The translations under genes and the position numbers were made by a program. Below are positions 25,947 to 34,949 of a stretch of DNA of 64,000 bases, in pieces; positions within the stretch are counted from its first letter, which is position 1; each line of letters opens with the position of its first letter. Source of the stretch: Burkholderia pyrrocinia (lineage in GTDB: Bacteria; Pseudomonadota; Gammaproteobacteria; Burkholderiales; Burkholderiaceae); assembly GCF_022809715.1 (NCBI RefSeq), contig NZ_CP094460.1, forward strand, positions 310,001 to 374,000. The letters run 5' to 3'. The notes beneath the pieces are model-generated. The model saw only the letters and a list, made by a program, of their open reading frames with translations. It was not told the origin of the DNA and made no database searches.

Positions 25947-26843
25947 TCAAATCCCCGCCATCTTCCTCAACCACTCCGCCAGCCGTCGTGCCCCGTCCGG
26001 CATGTCCGCGTCCTCGCGCGTGCACAGGTAGTAATCGCGCCCGTCGTCGAGCGCGTGATCGAACAGTTTCACGAGTTCGCCGTTCGCCAGTTCGCGCTCG
26101 ACCAGCGGCGCGCGCAGCAGCGCGGCGCCGAGATCCGCGCGCGCCGCGCTCAACGTGAGCTGACCATCTTCGAACATCGGCCCCACCGCATGCGACACAT
26201 GCCGCACGCCGGCGCCCTGCAGCCAGTTGACCCACGTGCTGCGATCCTCGTCGTGCACGAGCGGCGCGCGCGAGAGATCGGCCGGCGTGCGGAACGGCCC
26301 GTGGCGCTTCAGGAACGACGGGCTGCACATCGGCACCATCGCGCCCGGCAGCAGCCGCTCGCAGCGATAGCCGGGCCAGTCGCCGGTGCCGAAGCGGATC
26401 GACAGGTCCGACGCATCGCTTCGGTAATTGCGGTGATGCGCGTACAGCACGGTCACGTCGACATCCGTGTTGTCGGCCAGGAACGAATGCAACCGCGGAA
26501 TGAACCAGCCGATGCCGAGCAGCGGAATCAGGCTGACGGTGATCTGCCGCAGCGACGAGCGGTCGCGCACGAAGCGCGTCGCGCTGCGCAGCACCGAGAA
26601 CGCGGCGCTGATCGAGCGGTAGTAGTCGCGCCCTTCGTCGGTGAGCGCGAGCAGCCGGCCCTCGCGCACCGTCAGCGGCGTCTGGATGAATGCTTCGAGC
26701 AGTTGCAGTTGATGGCTGACCGCCGACGGCGTGATGTCGAGTTCGCCCGCCGCCGCGGTGACCGACCCGAGACGCGCAAACGCTTCGAACGCACGCACCG
26801 CGCGCAACGGCGGATCGTGCGGCAATTGTTCGATATTTTTCAT
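25947..26843 (-). CDS. LysR-family regulator, probable regulator of the atc genes
   Basis: 298 residues of the GcvA-like branch. The winged HTH covers about residues 15-70 (LGSVTAAAGELDITPSAVSHQ), then comes the effector domain starting ITVSLIPLLGIGWFIPRL. Divergent from the amino-acid binding protein gene at 27021 with 177 AT-rich bases between, the classical arrangement for a LysR activator of that operon. The inducer is probably the thiazoline substrate or a product (inference). Confidence 0.93.
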   Translation of the reverse strand: MKNIEQLPHDPPLRAVRAFEAFARLGSVTAAAGELDITPSAVSHQLQLLEAFIQTPLTVREGRLLALTDEGRDYYRSISAAFSVLRSATRFVRDRSSLRQITVSLIPLLGIGWFIPRLHSFLADNTDVDVTVLYAHHRNYRSDASDLSIRFGTGDWPGYRCERLLPGAMVPMCSPSFLKRHGPFRTPADLSRAPLVHDEDRSTWVNWLQGAGVRHVSHAVGPMFEDGQLTLSAARADLGAALLRAPLVERELANGELVKLFDHALDDGRDYYLCTREDADMPDGARRLAEWLRKMAGI

Positions 26844-27020
26844 GTGTCGAATTTTATCGAAAAGTCAGGGTAAGCGGCAACAATAAAATATCGTGTATTT
26901 ACAGTGTGTTGGGTTAATGTGTCGAGAACGGCATAAGCATCCAACAATTGGGTATTTGGGGTTTGGGTGCTGAATATTTAATATTTTTCATGTTTTGATT
27001 CGAGTCACCGATCCCCGCAC

Positions 27021-28187
27021 ATGAAAATCGCCTTCCTTCACGCCAGCCTCGTTTTCTCGGCGGCCGCCCTGGTCGCTTCCGTTCCCGCGTTCGCGCAGTC
27101 CGCGCCGCAGACGGTCCTGATCGGTCTCGCCGCGCCACTCACCGGCCCGTCCGCACGTATCGGCAAGGACCTGCAGAACGGCGCGCAACTCGCGATCGAC
27201 GACGCGAACGCCAAGCATCCGACCATCGGCGGCAAGCCGGTGGTCTACAAGCTCGTCGCGGCCGACGACCAGTCCGATCCGCGCACGGCCGTCGCGGTCG
27301 CGCAGCAGCTGGTCGACCAGCACGTGATCGGCGTCGTCGGTCACTGGAACACCGGCTGCAGCGTGCCGGCGTCGCGCGTCTACCGCGATGCGGGCATTCC
27401 GCAGATCGCGCCGGCGTCCACCGGCCATCAATACACGCAGCAGGGCTACGCAACGGCGTTCCGCATCATGGGTCACGACGATGCGGGCGGCAACTTCACC
27501 GGCGCGTATGCGGTGAAGACGCTGAAGGCGAAGCGCATCGCGGTGATCGACGATCGCACGTCGTTCGGCGCGGGGCTGGCCGACCAGTTCATCAAGGGCG
27601 TGCAGGCGAACGGCGGCGCGATCGTCGATCGCCAGTACGTGAACGACAAGACGACCGACTTCAGCGGCGTGCTGACCGCGATCAAGGGCAAGCGCGCGGA
27701 TCTCGTGTTCTTCGGCGGCCTCGATGCGCAGGCCGCGCCGATCGCGCGCCGGATGCGCCAGCTCGGCGTGAACGCGCCGCTGCTCGGCGCGGGCGGCTTC
27801 GTGAGCCAGACCTTCCTGTCGCTCGCGGGCAAGGACGGCGACGGCGTGACCGCGCTCGAACCGGGCCTGCCGCTCGACCGGATGCCGGGCGGCAACGCGT
27901 TCGACACGCAGTACCAGGCGCGCTTCCGCGCACCGATCGAACTGCACGCGCCGTTCGCATACGACGCGGCGGCCACGCTGATCGCAGCCGCGCAGAAGGC
28001 CGGCACGACGCAGCCGGCGAAGCTGGTCGCGGCGGTCCGCGCGATCGACCGGCCCGGCGTGACGGGCCGGATCGCGTTCGACGGCGAAGGCAACCTGAAG
28101 GACCCGGCCTTCACGATCTACCAGGTGCGCGGCGGCAAGTGGAGCGTCGTCGACGTGCTCGGCGGCACGCGCACCACGACCAAATAA
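27021..28187 (+). CDS. LivJ-type periplasmic substrate-binding protein
   Basis: 388 residues with a signal peptide (ending PAFAQ at about residue 25), then a type I periplasmic binding fold of the branched-chain amino-acid group: IGLAAPLTGPSARIGKD, GVVGHWNTGCSVPAS, FRIMGHDDAGG. No permease or ATPase genes lie nearby, so it must use a transporter encoded elsewhere. Because it leads the atcB-atcC operon (19 bases upstream), it may bind 2-amino-thiazoline-4-carboxylate or a related amino acid. Confidence 0.92.
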   Translation: MKIAFLHASLVFSAAALVASVPAFAQSAPQTVLIGLAAPLTGPSARIGKDLQNGAQLAIDDANAKHPTIGGKPVVYKLVAADDQSDPRTAVAVAQQLVDQHVIGVVGHWNTGCSVPASRVYRDAGIPQIAPASTGHQYTQQGYATAFRIMGHDDAGGNFTGAYAVKTLKAKRIAVIDDRTSFGAGLADQFIKGVQANGGAIVDRQYVNDKTTDFSGVLTAIKGKRADLVFFGGLDAQAAPIARRMRQLGVNAPLLGAGGFVSQTFLSLAGKDGDGVTALEPGLPLDRMPGGNAFDTQYQARFRAPIELHAPFAYDAAATLIAAAQKAGTTQPAKLVAAVRAIDRPGVTGRIAFDGEGNLKDPAFTIYQVRGGKWSVVDVLGGTRTTTK

Positions 28188-28206
28188 AACGACACGGACG
28201 ATCCCC

Positions 28207-28731
28207 ATGACCGAACCGACCCCGACATCCGCCGCCGCACCCGAGGACACGCGCCTCGGAATCCTCGCGCGGCGCCGCATCGAAGCGGAAATCATCAAGC
28301 CGATCTACGAGATCATGAAGCGCGAGTTCGGCGCCGAGCGCGCGCAGGCCGTGATCGCGGAAGCCGTGCGCGGCGCGGCCGTCGACGCGGGCCGCACGTT
28401 CGCCGCGCAGGAGCCTGGCGGCACGAACGTGAAGTCGTTCATCGCGCTGCAAGTGCTGTGGGAGAAGGACGACGCGCTCGACGTCGAGGTGCGGCGCGCG
28501 GACGACGCGCACTACGACTACGACGTACATCGCTGCAGCTACGCGGAGATGTATCACGCGATGGGGCTCGGCGAAATCGGCCACCTGCTGAGCTGCGCGC
28601 GCGACAGCTATTTCATCCAGGGCTATGCGCCGAACATCGCGCTGACGCGCACGAGCACGATCATGCAGGGCGGCAAGCGCTGCGATTTCCGCTACGCACT
28701 GCAATCCGCGCCGGAGAACGGCGATGCGTGA
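28207..28731 (+). CDS. atcB: L-2-amino-thiazoline-4-carboxylate hydrolase
   Basis: 174 residues, about 19 kDa, matching the small ATC hydrolase described in Pseudomonas (AtcB). The conserved part runs from GILARRRIEAEIIKPIYEIM to the C-terminal half with YDVHRCSYAEMYHAMGL and LLSCARDSYFIQGY. It opens the thiazoline ring of L-ATC to give N-carbamoyl-L-cysteine in the cytosol. The overlap with the next gene (8 bases), whose product would hydrolyse that intermediate, strongly supports the assignment. Catalytic residues are not established to my knowledge. Confidence 0.85.
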   Translation: MTEPTPTSAAAPEDTRLGILARRRIEAEIIKPIYEIMKREFGAERAQAVIAEAVRGAAVDAGRTFAAQEPGGTNVKSFIALQVLWEKDDALDVEVRRADDAHYDYDVHRCSYAEMYHAMGLGEIGHLLSCARDSYFIQGYAPNIALTRTSTIMQGGKRCDFRYALQSAPENGDA

Positions 28732-29974
28732 CGACAACGTGAATGCGCCGCGCGTCGACGGCGATCGCCTGTGGGCGTCGCTCGAGCGGATGGCGCAGAT
28801 CGGCGCGACGCCGAAGGGCGGCGTCTGCCGTCTCGCGCTGACCGATCTCGATCGCGAGTCGCGCGACCTGTTCGTGCAGTGGGCGCGCGACGCCGGCTGC
28901 ACGGTGCGGGTGGACCGGATGGGCAACGTGTTCGCGCGCCGCGCGGGACGCAATCCCGATGCCGCGCCGGTGCTGACGGGCTCGCATGCCGATTCGCAGC
29001 CGACGGGCGGCCGCTACGACGGCATCTACGGCGTGCTCGGCGGGCTCGAGGTCGTACGCGCACTGAACGACGCGGGCATCGAAACCGAGCGCCCGATCGA
29101 CGTCGTGATCTGGACCAACGAGGAAGGTTCGCGCTTCGCGCCGGCGATGATCTCGGCCGGCGTGTTCGCGGGCGTCTATACGCTCGACTACGGGCTGTCG
29201 CGCACCGACAGCGCGGGCAGGACGATCGGCGAGGAACTGGAGCGGATCGGCTACGCGGGCGCCGAGCCCGTCGGCGGTTATCCGGTGCATGCCGCGTACG
29301 AACTGCATATCGAACAGGGCGCGATTCTCGAACGGGCCGGCAAGACGATCGGCGTCGTGACGGCCGGGCAGGGGCAGCGCTGGTACGAGGTGACGCTCAC
29401 CGGTGTCGATGCGCACGCGGGCACGACGCCGATGGAATTCCGTCGCGATGCGCTGGTGGGCGCCGCGCGGATGATCTCGTTCGTCGACGTGCTCGGCCGC
29501 CGTTACGCGCCGTACGCGCGCGCGACGGTCGGGATGATCGAAGCGCGGCCGAATTCGCGCAACACGGTGCCGGGCGGCTGTTTCTTCACGGTCGAGTTTC
29601 GCCATCTCGACGATGCGGTGCTCGACGAACTGGACGCGGCGCTACGCGCGGAACTCGCCCGCGTGGCGGACGAGAACGGCCTCGGTGCGCAGATCGAGCA
29701 GATCTTCAAGTACCCGCCGATACCGTTCGCGCCGCGCTGCATCGACGCGGTGCGTGACGCGGCCCGGGCGCTCGGGCTGTCGCACATGGATATCGTGTCC
29801 GGTGCGGGGCATGACGCGTGCTACGTCGCGCGCGTCGCGCCGACCGGGATGATCTTCGTGCCGTGCGTCGACGGGCTGAGCCACAACGAGGCCGAAGCGA
29901 TTACGCCCGAATGGGCGGCGGCGGGTGCCGACGTGTTGTTGCGCGCGGTGTTGCAGAGCGCGCAGGAAGCCTGA
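28724..29974 (+). CDS. atcC: N-carbamoyl-L-cysteine amidohydrolase (M20-type amidase)
   Basis: 416 residues, about 45 kDa, a zinc-dependent amidase of the hydantoinase/carbamoylase family. Metal-site motifs are clear: His88 in GSHADSQPTGG, the Asp in GGRYDGIYG, and Glu133-Glu134 in TNEEGSRF, with further His in VDAHAGTTPM and SGAGHDACY. It removes the carbamoyl group from N-carbamoyl-L-cysteine, giving cysteine, CO2 and ammonia. Without the neighbouring atcB the substrate could equally be beta-ureidopropionate or allantoate; the context decides. Confidence 0.87.
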   Translation: MRDDNVNAPRVDGDRLWASLERMAQIGATPKGGVCRLALTDLDRESRDLFVQWARDAGCTVRVDRMGNVFARRAGRNPDAAPVLTGSHADSQPTGGRYDGIYGVLGGLEVVRALNDAGIETERPIDVVIWTNEEGSRFAPAMISAGVFAGVYTLDYGLSRTDSAGRTIGEELERIGYAGAEPVGGYPVHAAYELHIEQGAILERAGKTIGVVTAGQGQRWYEVTLTGVDAHAGTTPMEFRRDALVGAARMISFVDVLGRRYAPYARATVGMIEARPNSRNTVPGGCFFTVEFRHLDDAVLDELDAALRAELARVADENGLGAQIEQIFKYPPIPFAPRCIDAVRDAARALGLSHMDIVSGAGHDACYVARVAPTGMIFVPCVDGLSHNEAEAITPEWAAAGADVLLRAVLQSAQEA

Positions 29975-30129
29975 GTGTGACAAAGGCGGCCCGGCGGGCG
30001 GGTGTTCGCCGGCAGTTCGCACGCGTTCGGATCGCCGTTCAGCAAGGCCATTGCCCTGAGCGGGTGCGTCTGCGCGGCCTCGATCGATGCGATGGCGAAC
30101 GGCGTGTCGCCTGACGTCATCAACGCCTT

Positions 30130-30984
30130 TTATTGTCCGGCCGTGCGTTCCTTGCCCGCCTTGCGCCGCGCCATATACGCGAGATACGCGACGATCTGGT
30201 CGAGCTCCCGATCGCTCAGCTGATCGGGCGGAAACGCCGGCATGCTCCGGCCCGGCCAGTCGCGCACCGACGCCGGGTTGCGGATGTAGCGGCGCAGCGC
30301 GGCGGGCTGGAAGTAGTCGACCGGATTCATCGGTGCGTTCAGGTCGGGGCCGGCATGGCTGCTGCCCGCGCCGTCGACGCGGTGGCACGCGAGGCATTGC
30401 GTGACGAACAGGTGCTGGCCCGCGCGCGCCGGATCGCTTGCGGGCAACGCGGGATCGACGGCGAGCGACGGCCAGCGCGCGACCGGCGACGATTCGATCG
30501 TGACGCGCACGATCTGGTAGGGCCACTGCTCGCCGCGCACCGACGACGCGTCCGGCCCGAGCCACACGAGATAGAACGGCCCCGCGCTGACCTGCTTGCC
30601 GGGCAGCTTCGGCCACGGATGGGCCGAATCCTCGATCGCGAGCCATGCGACGGCGCCGGCCGGCGCGCGGCGGCGCACCAGATCGAGCGGCAGTTGCGCG
30701 GCGAAGCCGTCGGCCGCGCGCGTTTCGAGCACGCCGTCGGCCGGCAGCGGCGTGTCGCCGAGCAGCGCGGCGAACGGCACGGCGCGGAACGTCATCGGCC
30801 GGCCGTATGCGATGTCGCGCGGCACGTGGATCTCCGTCGCATCGGGGCGCGCGAGCAGCATCTGCCGCGTCAGGGTGCGGGCCGTGCCGTCGATGTCGAG
30901 TTCTAGCGTGGACTGGGCCGACGCGCGTTGTCCGATCAGGCAAACCGTCAGCAGCACAAGCGAAAACCACTGGCGCTTCAGCAT
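30130..30984 (-). CDS. Secreted c-type cytochrome with an N-terminal unassigned domain
   Basis: 284 residues. A signal peptide (LVLLTVCLIGQRASAQ) is followed by about 140 residues resembling the soluble part of molybdopterin-oxidoreductase-like proteins (REQMLARP-type beta fold, AFAALLGDTPLPADGV in part). A monohaem cytochrome c domain then has Cys197-x2-Cys200-His201 (CLACH) and a likely axial Met in RSMPAFP. Periplasmic electron transfer is expected. No enzyme partner lies next to it, so the redox partner is unknown. Alone on the minus strand downstream of the pga-glmS run. Confidence 0.87.
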   Translation of the reverse strand: MLKRQWFSLVLLTVCLIGQRASAQSTLELDIDGTARTLTRQMLLARPDATEIHVPRDIAYGRPMTFRAVPFAALLGDTPLPADGVLETRAADGFAAQLPLDLVRRRAPAGAVAWLAIEDSAHPWPKLPGKQVSAGPFYLVWLGPDASSVRGEQWPYQIVRVTIESSPVARWPSLAVDPALPASDPARAGQHLFVTQCLACHRVDGAGSSHAGPDLNAPMNPVDYFQPAALRRYIRNPASVRDWPGRSMPAFPPDQLSDRELDQIVAYLAYMARRKAGKERTAGQ

Positions 30985-31265
30985 TCGTTCTCCGGGAAGG
31001 GGCGTTCCGGCGGCGGCAGGACATGGAAGCCGCGGCCGATGGAAGGAATCGGGCGACAGTCTATCCGGTACGCGCGGCGCTGGCGACTTCGGTGCGGGAA
31101 AGGTTGGGTGGCTACGATCGGACAGGCCCGCGACAGCATGTCCGGCTACCGGGCCGCCAAATTGGTGTGGCGTTGCCGTAGCGCGGTTCGGGCAGGGAGA
31201 AAACGAAGGCAGGGTGGCGCACGCGGACTGCCCGCGTTCACGAGATTGCCGTTACCGGACCGCCG

Positions 31266-32522
31266 TCAATGATTCGCACACGGCACGTCGTTCTTCGACA
31301 ACGGCGCGTCCCGCTGCGGTTCGAAATCGGCTTCGCGCGCGCCCGACGGCGTCAGCGATACGAAATGCATCGCCGTGCCTTGCGCCGGGAAACCGGCAAT
31401 GCCCGTCGTGCCCCACGGAATCGGCGAGGGCTGCGCGCCGCTCACCGAAATGTCCGCCGGCGCAAGTGCCAGCGTCAGCAGCCGCCCGTCGCGGGTCGGC
31501 ACATACGCATGCGTGCCGGAGACACCGATGCCGGATTCGCGCACCGACGCCGGCAGGCAGTCGAGCGTCGCCGTGCGGCGGCCGTTCGGGTCGATCAGCA
31601 TCGCGACGCCGCGATCGTCCGCCGTCGTCGCGACGACGATGAAGCGGTCGATCGCCGGCACGTAGGCCGACGAATACACGTAGTACCGGATCGCGCCGTT
31701 CAGCGGCCCGAGCTTGTCGAGCTTCGCCGTGACCGGATCGAACATTGCGTATTCGAGCGTCGCGTCCGTGCTGCCTTCGATGAATTTCTGCCAGACGAGC
31801 AGCGCGTTGCGCGGCGAACCGGCGATCACGGGCCACCATTCGCGGCGGTGCGGCGCGACCGCGACATGGTTCAGCTCGCGCCCGGCCGCATCGTAGGTTT
31901 TCAGGTAGACGCCATTGCCGGTGCCGAGGTTGTCGACGCCGCCGCCGTCGATCCAGTCGGCGGAATAGAACACGACGAAGCGTTCGCCCGCCGTCGCGAC
32001 ATGCCCCGAGTGGCCGCCCGGCTCGACGTCGTTCGGGTAGGGCTTGATCGGCTTCAGGTCGCGGCGGTAGACGCCGTAGCGCTGGCTGACTTCCTGCGAC
32101 GCGTTCCAGCCGTCCTCGAACGTGACGAAGATGTCGCCGCGCGCGTTCTGCGCGATCGACACGGGCTCCTGCGCCTCGGGGCGGCTGATGAACGGTCGAA
32201 CGCGCAGCAGGTGCGGCTTGCCGGGCAGCCACTCGCCGACGTACACGTCGTGCGGCCAGTTGCCGTTGCGCATCGCGCCGCGCGGCACGATGCCCGAACT
32301 GCTGAAGAACACCCAGCGTTTGCCGTTGCCCGCATCGGCCACGCCGATGCCGTGCATGAAGCGCCGCGAGTCGCCGGTGTCTTGCGGCGCTGCCGGGCCC
32401 TGCACGGTGACCGTATGCACGACGGGTGCGGCGGCCAGCGCCGACGGCGGCGCCGCGACGACGCAGTACGTGCCGCACAGCGCAGCCGCGACGCGGCGAG
32501 CCGCGCGCGTTCGCCCCGTCAT
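31266..32522 (-). CDS. Secreted propeller-like protein of unknown function
   Basis: 418 residues with an export signal ([19 protein letters not shown]). The mature part has repeated strand-rich blocks ([46 protein letters not shown]) reminiscent of a beta-propeller or BNR-type sialidase fold, though Asp-box motifs are not clear. Its ATG overlaps the glmS stop by four bases, so it is translated with the pga-glmS operon. A role in binding or processing the polysaccharide at the cell surface is possible but unproven. Confidence 0.78.
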   Translation of the reverse strand: MTGRTRAARRVAAALCGTYCVVAAPPSALAAAPVVHTVTVQGPAAPQDTGDSRRFMHGIGVADAGNGKRWVFFSSSGIVPRGAMRNGNWPHDVYVGEWLPGKPHLLRVRPFISRPEAQEPVSIAQNARGDIFVTFEDGWNASQEVSQRYGVYRRDLKPIKPYPNDVEPGGHSGHVATAGERFVVFYSADWIDGGGVDNLGTGNGVYLKTYDAAGRELNHVAVAPHRREWWPVIAGSPRNALLVWQKFIEGSTDATLEYAMFDPVTAKLDKLGPLNGAIRYYVYSSAYVPAIDRFIVVATTADDRGVAMLIDPNGRRTATLDCLPASVRESGIGVSGTHAYVPTRDGRLLTLALAPADISVSGAQPSPIPWGTTGIAGFPAQGTAMHFVSLTPSGAREADFEPQRDAPLSKNDVPCANH

Positions 32523-34342
32523 TCGACGGTCACCGATTTCGCGAGGTTGCGCGGCTTGTCGACGTCGGCGCCGCGCGCGCAGCCGACGTGATACGCGAGC
32601 AGCTGCAGCGGGATCACGTTGACGATCGGCGACAGCTGGTCGCCCGAATCGCGCACGCGGATCAGGTGCGTATCGCGATCGGCGTCGATCGCGAGCTGGT
32701 TGCCGGCGAGCACGTAGAGCCGCCCGCCGCGCGCGCGCACCTCGGCCATGTTGGACTTCAGCTTCTGGAACAGGCGGTCGTCCGGCGCGATCGTGACGAC
32801 CGGCATCGCGCTCGTGACGAGCGCGAGCGGGCCATGCTTCAGTTCGCCGGCCGGATAGCCTTCCGCGTGGATGTACGACACCTCCTTGAGCTTCAGCGCG
32901 CCTTCCATTGCGATCGGAAAATGAATGCCGCGCCCGAGGAACAGCGCGTTCTCGGTGCGCGCGAACTTCGCGGCCCAGCCCATGATCTGCGTTTCCAGCG
33001 CGAGTGCGTGGCTGATGCGGTCGGGCAGCGCGTGCAACTGCTTCAGGTGCATCGCGACCTGCGCGGCGTCGAGCCGGCCGCGCAATTGCGCGAGTGTCAG
33101 CGTCAGCACGAACAGCGCGACGAGCTGCGTCGTGAACGCCTTGGTCGACGCGACGCCGAGCTCGATGCCGGCCCGCGTCAGGAACCGCAGCGGCGCGTTG
33201 CGAGCGATCGTGCTGGTTGCCACGTTGCAGATCGCCATCGACAGATCCTGGCCCATCTCGCGTGCACGCTCGATCGCGCCGATCGTGTCGGCCGTCTCGC
33301 CCGACTGCGAAATGCCGACCACGAGCGTGCGCGGATCGGCCACGGTGTCGCGGTAGCGGAATTCGCTGGCGATCTCGACCTGCGCGGGTACACCCGCGAT
33401 GCTTTCGAGCCAGTACTTCGCGGTCAGGCCCGCGTAGTAGCTGGTGCCGCAGCCGAGCAGCAGCACGCTCCGAACGCGCGACAGCAGCGCGCGCGTGCTT
33501 TCGCTCTCGTCGAACAGCGCCGGCGAGATCGTGTCGATGCCGTCGAGCGTGCTGGCGATCGCCTTCGGCTGCTCGAAGATCTCCTTCTGCATGAAGTGCT
33601 GGTACGGGCCGAGCGCGGCGTCGCCGTCGCGCGCCTTCACGTGGCACAGCGGGCGCTGCGCTTCGTGGCCGCCCGAGTCGACCACGGCGATGCGTTCCGG
33701 CGTGATCAGCGCGACGTCGCCGTCTTCCAGATAGACGAAGCGGTCGGTCAGGTCGCCGAGCGCCGCGCAGTCCGACGCGAGGTAGTTCTGTTCGGCGCCG
33801 ATGCCTATCACGAGCGGCGAGCCGGCGCGTGCGGCGACGAGGCGCTGCGGCTCGCGCGCGCTCAGCACCGCGATCGCGTACGCGCCGTGCAGCCGCTTGA
33901 CGGCGCGCATGACCGCATCGAACAGGTCGTCGCGATAGAGGCTGTGGATCAGGTGTGCGATCACCTCGGTGTCGGTTTCGCCGCGAAACGCGTAGCCGCG
34001 CTGCCGCAACTCGGCGCGCAGCGCGTCGTGGTTCTCGATGATGCCGTTGTGCACGACCGCGATCGTGTCGCCCGACATGATCGGATGCGCGTTCATTTCC
34101 GACGGTGCGCCGTGCGTCGCCCAGCGCGTATGCGCGATGCAGGTCTGCGCTTCGAGACCGAGCGTCAGCACGCGATCCTGCAGGTCCGTCACGCGCCGCA
34201 GCGTGCGTTCGCTGAGCAGGCGTCCGTTGCCTTGCACGGCGATGCCGCACGAATCGTAGCCGCGATACTCGAGCCGGCTCAGCGCATTGACCAGTTGCGG
34301 CACCTGATTGCCGATGCCGCTTGCTCCGACGATTCCGCACAT
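32519..34342 (-). CDS. glmS: Glutamine:fructose-6-phosphate aminotransferase
   Basis: 607 residues, full length. The N-terminal glutaminase starts with the nucleophile Cys2 (MCGIVGA) and includes HTRWATHG; two SIS domains follow ([24 protein letters not shown]) and the protein ends [13 protein letters not shown], with the conserved Lys. It makes glucosamine-6-phosphate, the first step to UDP-GlcNAc. Located directly after pgaABCD, it probably raises UDP-GlcNAc for PNAG. Burkholderia usually have another glmS copy for cell-wall synthesis (inference). Confidence 0.97.
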   Translation of the reverse strand: MCGIVGASGIGNQVPQLVNALSRLEYRGYDSCGIAVQGNGRLLSERTLRRVTDLQDRVLTLGLEAQTCIAHTRWATHGAPSEMNAHPIMSGDTIAVVHNGIIENHDALRAELRQRGYAFRGETDTEVIAHLIHSLYRDDLFDAVMRAVKRLHGAYAIAVLSAREPQRLVAARAGSPLVIGIGAEQNYLASDCAALGDLTDRFVYLEDGDVALITPERIAVVDSGGHEAQRPLCHVKARDGDAALGPYQHFMQKEIFEQPKAIASTLDGIDTISPALFDESESTRALLSRVRSVLLLGCGTSYYAGLTAKYWLESIAGVPAQVEIASEFRYRDTVADPRTLVVGISQSGETADTIGAIERAREMGQDLSMAICNVATSTIARNAPLRFLTRAGIELGVASTKAFTTQLVALFVLTLTLAQLRGRLDAAQVAMHLKQLHALPDRISHALALETQIMGWAAKFARTENALFLGRGIHFPIAMEGALKLKEVSYIHAEGYPAGELKHGPLALVTSAMPVVTIAPDDRLFQKLKSNMAEVRARGGRLYVLAGNQLAIDADRDTHLIRVRDSGDQLSPIVNVIPLQLLAYHVGCARGADVDKPRNLAKSVTVE

Positions 34343-34388
34343 GATTCACCTCGTCCACAAGAAGTTGCCGGCCTGCCGGCGATGCACG

Positions 34389-34420
34389 GCAGCGCGGCGT
34401 CAGGAGCGGCGCCGCGCTGC
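34389..34420 (-). other. pgaD-glmS intercistronic hairpin
   Basis: Perfect 11-base stem (arms 34389-34399 and 34410-34420, GCAGCGCGGCG and complement) with a ten-base loop in the 118-base gap between pgaD and glmS. There is no T-run, so it is more likely an attenuation or RNA-processing site than a terminator. Confidence 0.5.
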
Positions 34421-34460
34421 ACGGATGCCGTCCCGTGTGCGGCGGCGCGTCTCCGCTGAC

Positions 34461-34949
34461 CTACTCGCGGGGCGGCGGCCCCGCATGGGCTACCCATTCG
34501 ATGCCGGAAATCGATCCGTTCGCGTCGTGCGACGCGACGAGAATGCGCGTCGTGCGCCGCACGCCGCGCCGGCGGGCGCCGGCCAGCGCGGTCGGCGGCA
34601 CCGCGCGCACCTTCGCGCTGGCCGAGCGCCGCAGCATCTTCGACACGCGCAGCCGGTACGCGAGCGGATGCACGACGCGCCCCGCGATCAGCCACGTGAC
34701 GGTCGTGCCCGCGATGATCGCGATGCAGGTCGCGTAGAACACGATCTGTTCGATCGGCATCTCGGCCTCGTTGAACGGCAGCAGGTAGCGGTACGTGTAG
34801 ATGCAGATCGATGCCCACACGGCGCCCACCAGCGCGGGCCGCACGAGACGGAACCAGACGACCAGCACGAACCCGATGATGCGGCCGCGCTCGGCGATCA
34901 TTTCGCGCGGCGTGCGCAGGGAAAGGTCAATAATCGGTGCGTTCTTCAT
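34461..34949 (-). CDS. pgaD: PNAG biosynthesis protein PgaD
   Basis: 162 residues with two membrane helices (FRLVRPALVGAVWASICIY and IVFYATCIAIIAGTTVTWLI), the layout of PgaD, which binds the PgaC synthase and is needed for polymerisation; in E. coli the pair responds to cyclic-di-GMP. A basic, Ala/Arg-rich C-terminal tail (AGARRRGVRRTTR) is longer than in enteric PgaD. The gene overlaps pgaC by 23 bases. Confidence 0.92.
   Translation of the reverse strand: MKNAPIIDLSLRTPREMIAERGRIIGFVLVVWFRLVRPALVGAVWASICIYTYRYLLPFNEAEMPIEQIVFYATCIAIIAGTTVTWLIAGRVVHPLAYRLRVSKMLRRSASAKVRAVPPTALAGARRRGVRRTTRILVASHDANGSISGIEWVAHAGPPPRE

Noticed and set aside
26914..26991. 25-codon minus ORF (MKNIKYSAPKPQIP...) upstream of the atc LysR gene, sharing its first four residues with LysR
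   Set aside because: The shared start comes from a 13-base repeat around each ATG; no ribosome site, so a leader peptide is not supported.
31266..34358. A 1030-codon minus frame joining the propeller-like gene to glmS
   Set aside because: Its first 600 codons are an alternative frame of glmS; the real gene starts at the ATG at 32522 with a signal peptide.
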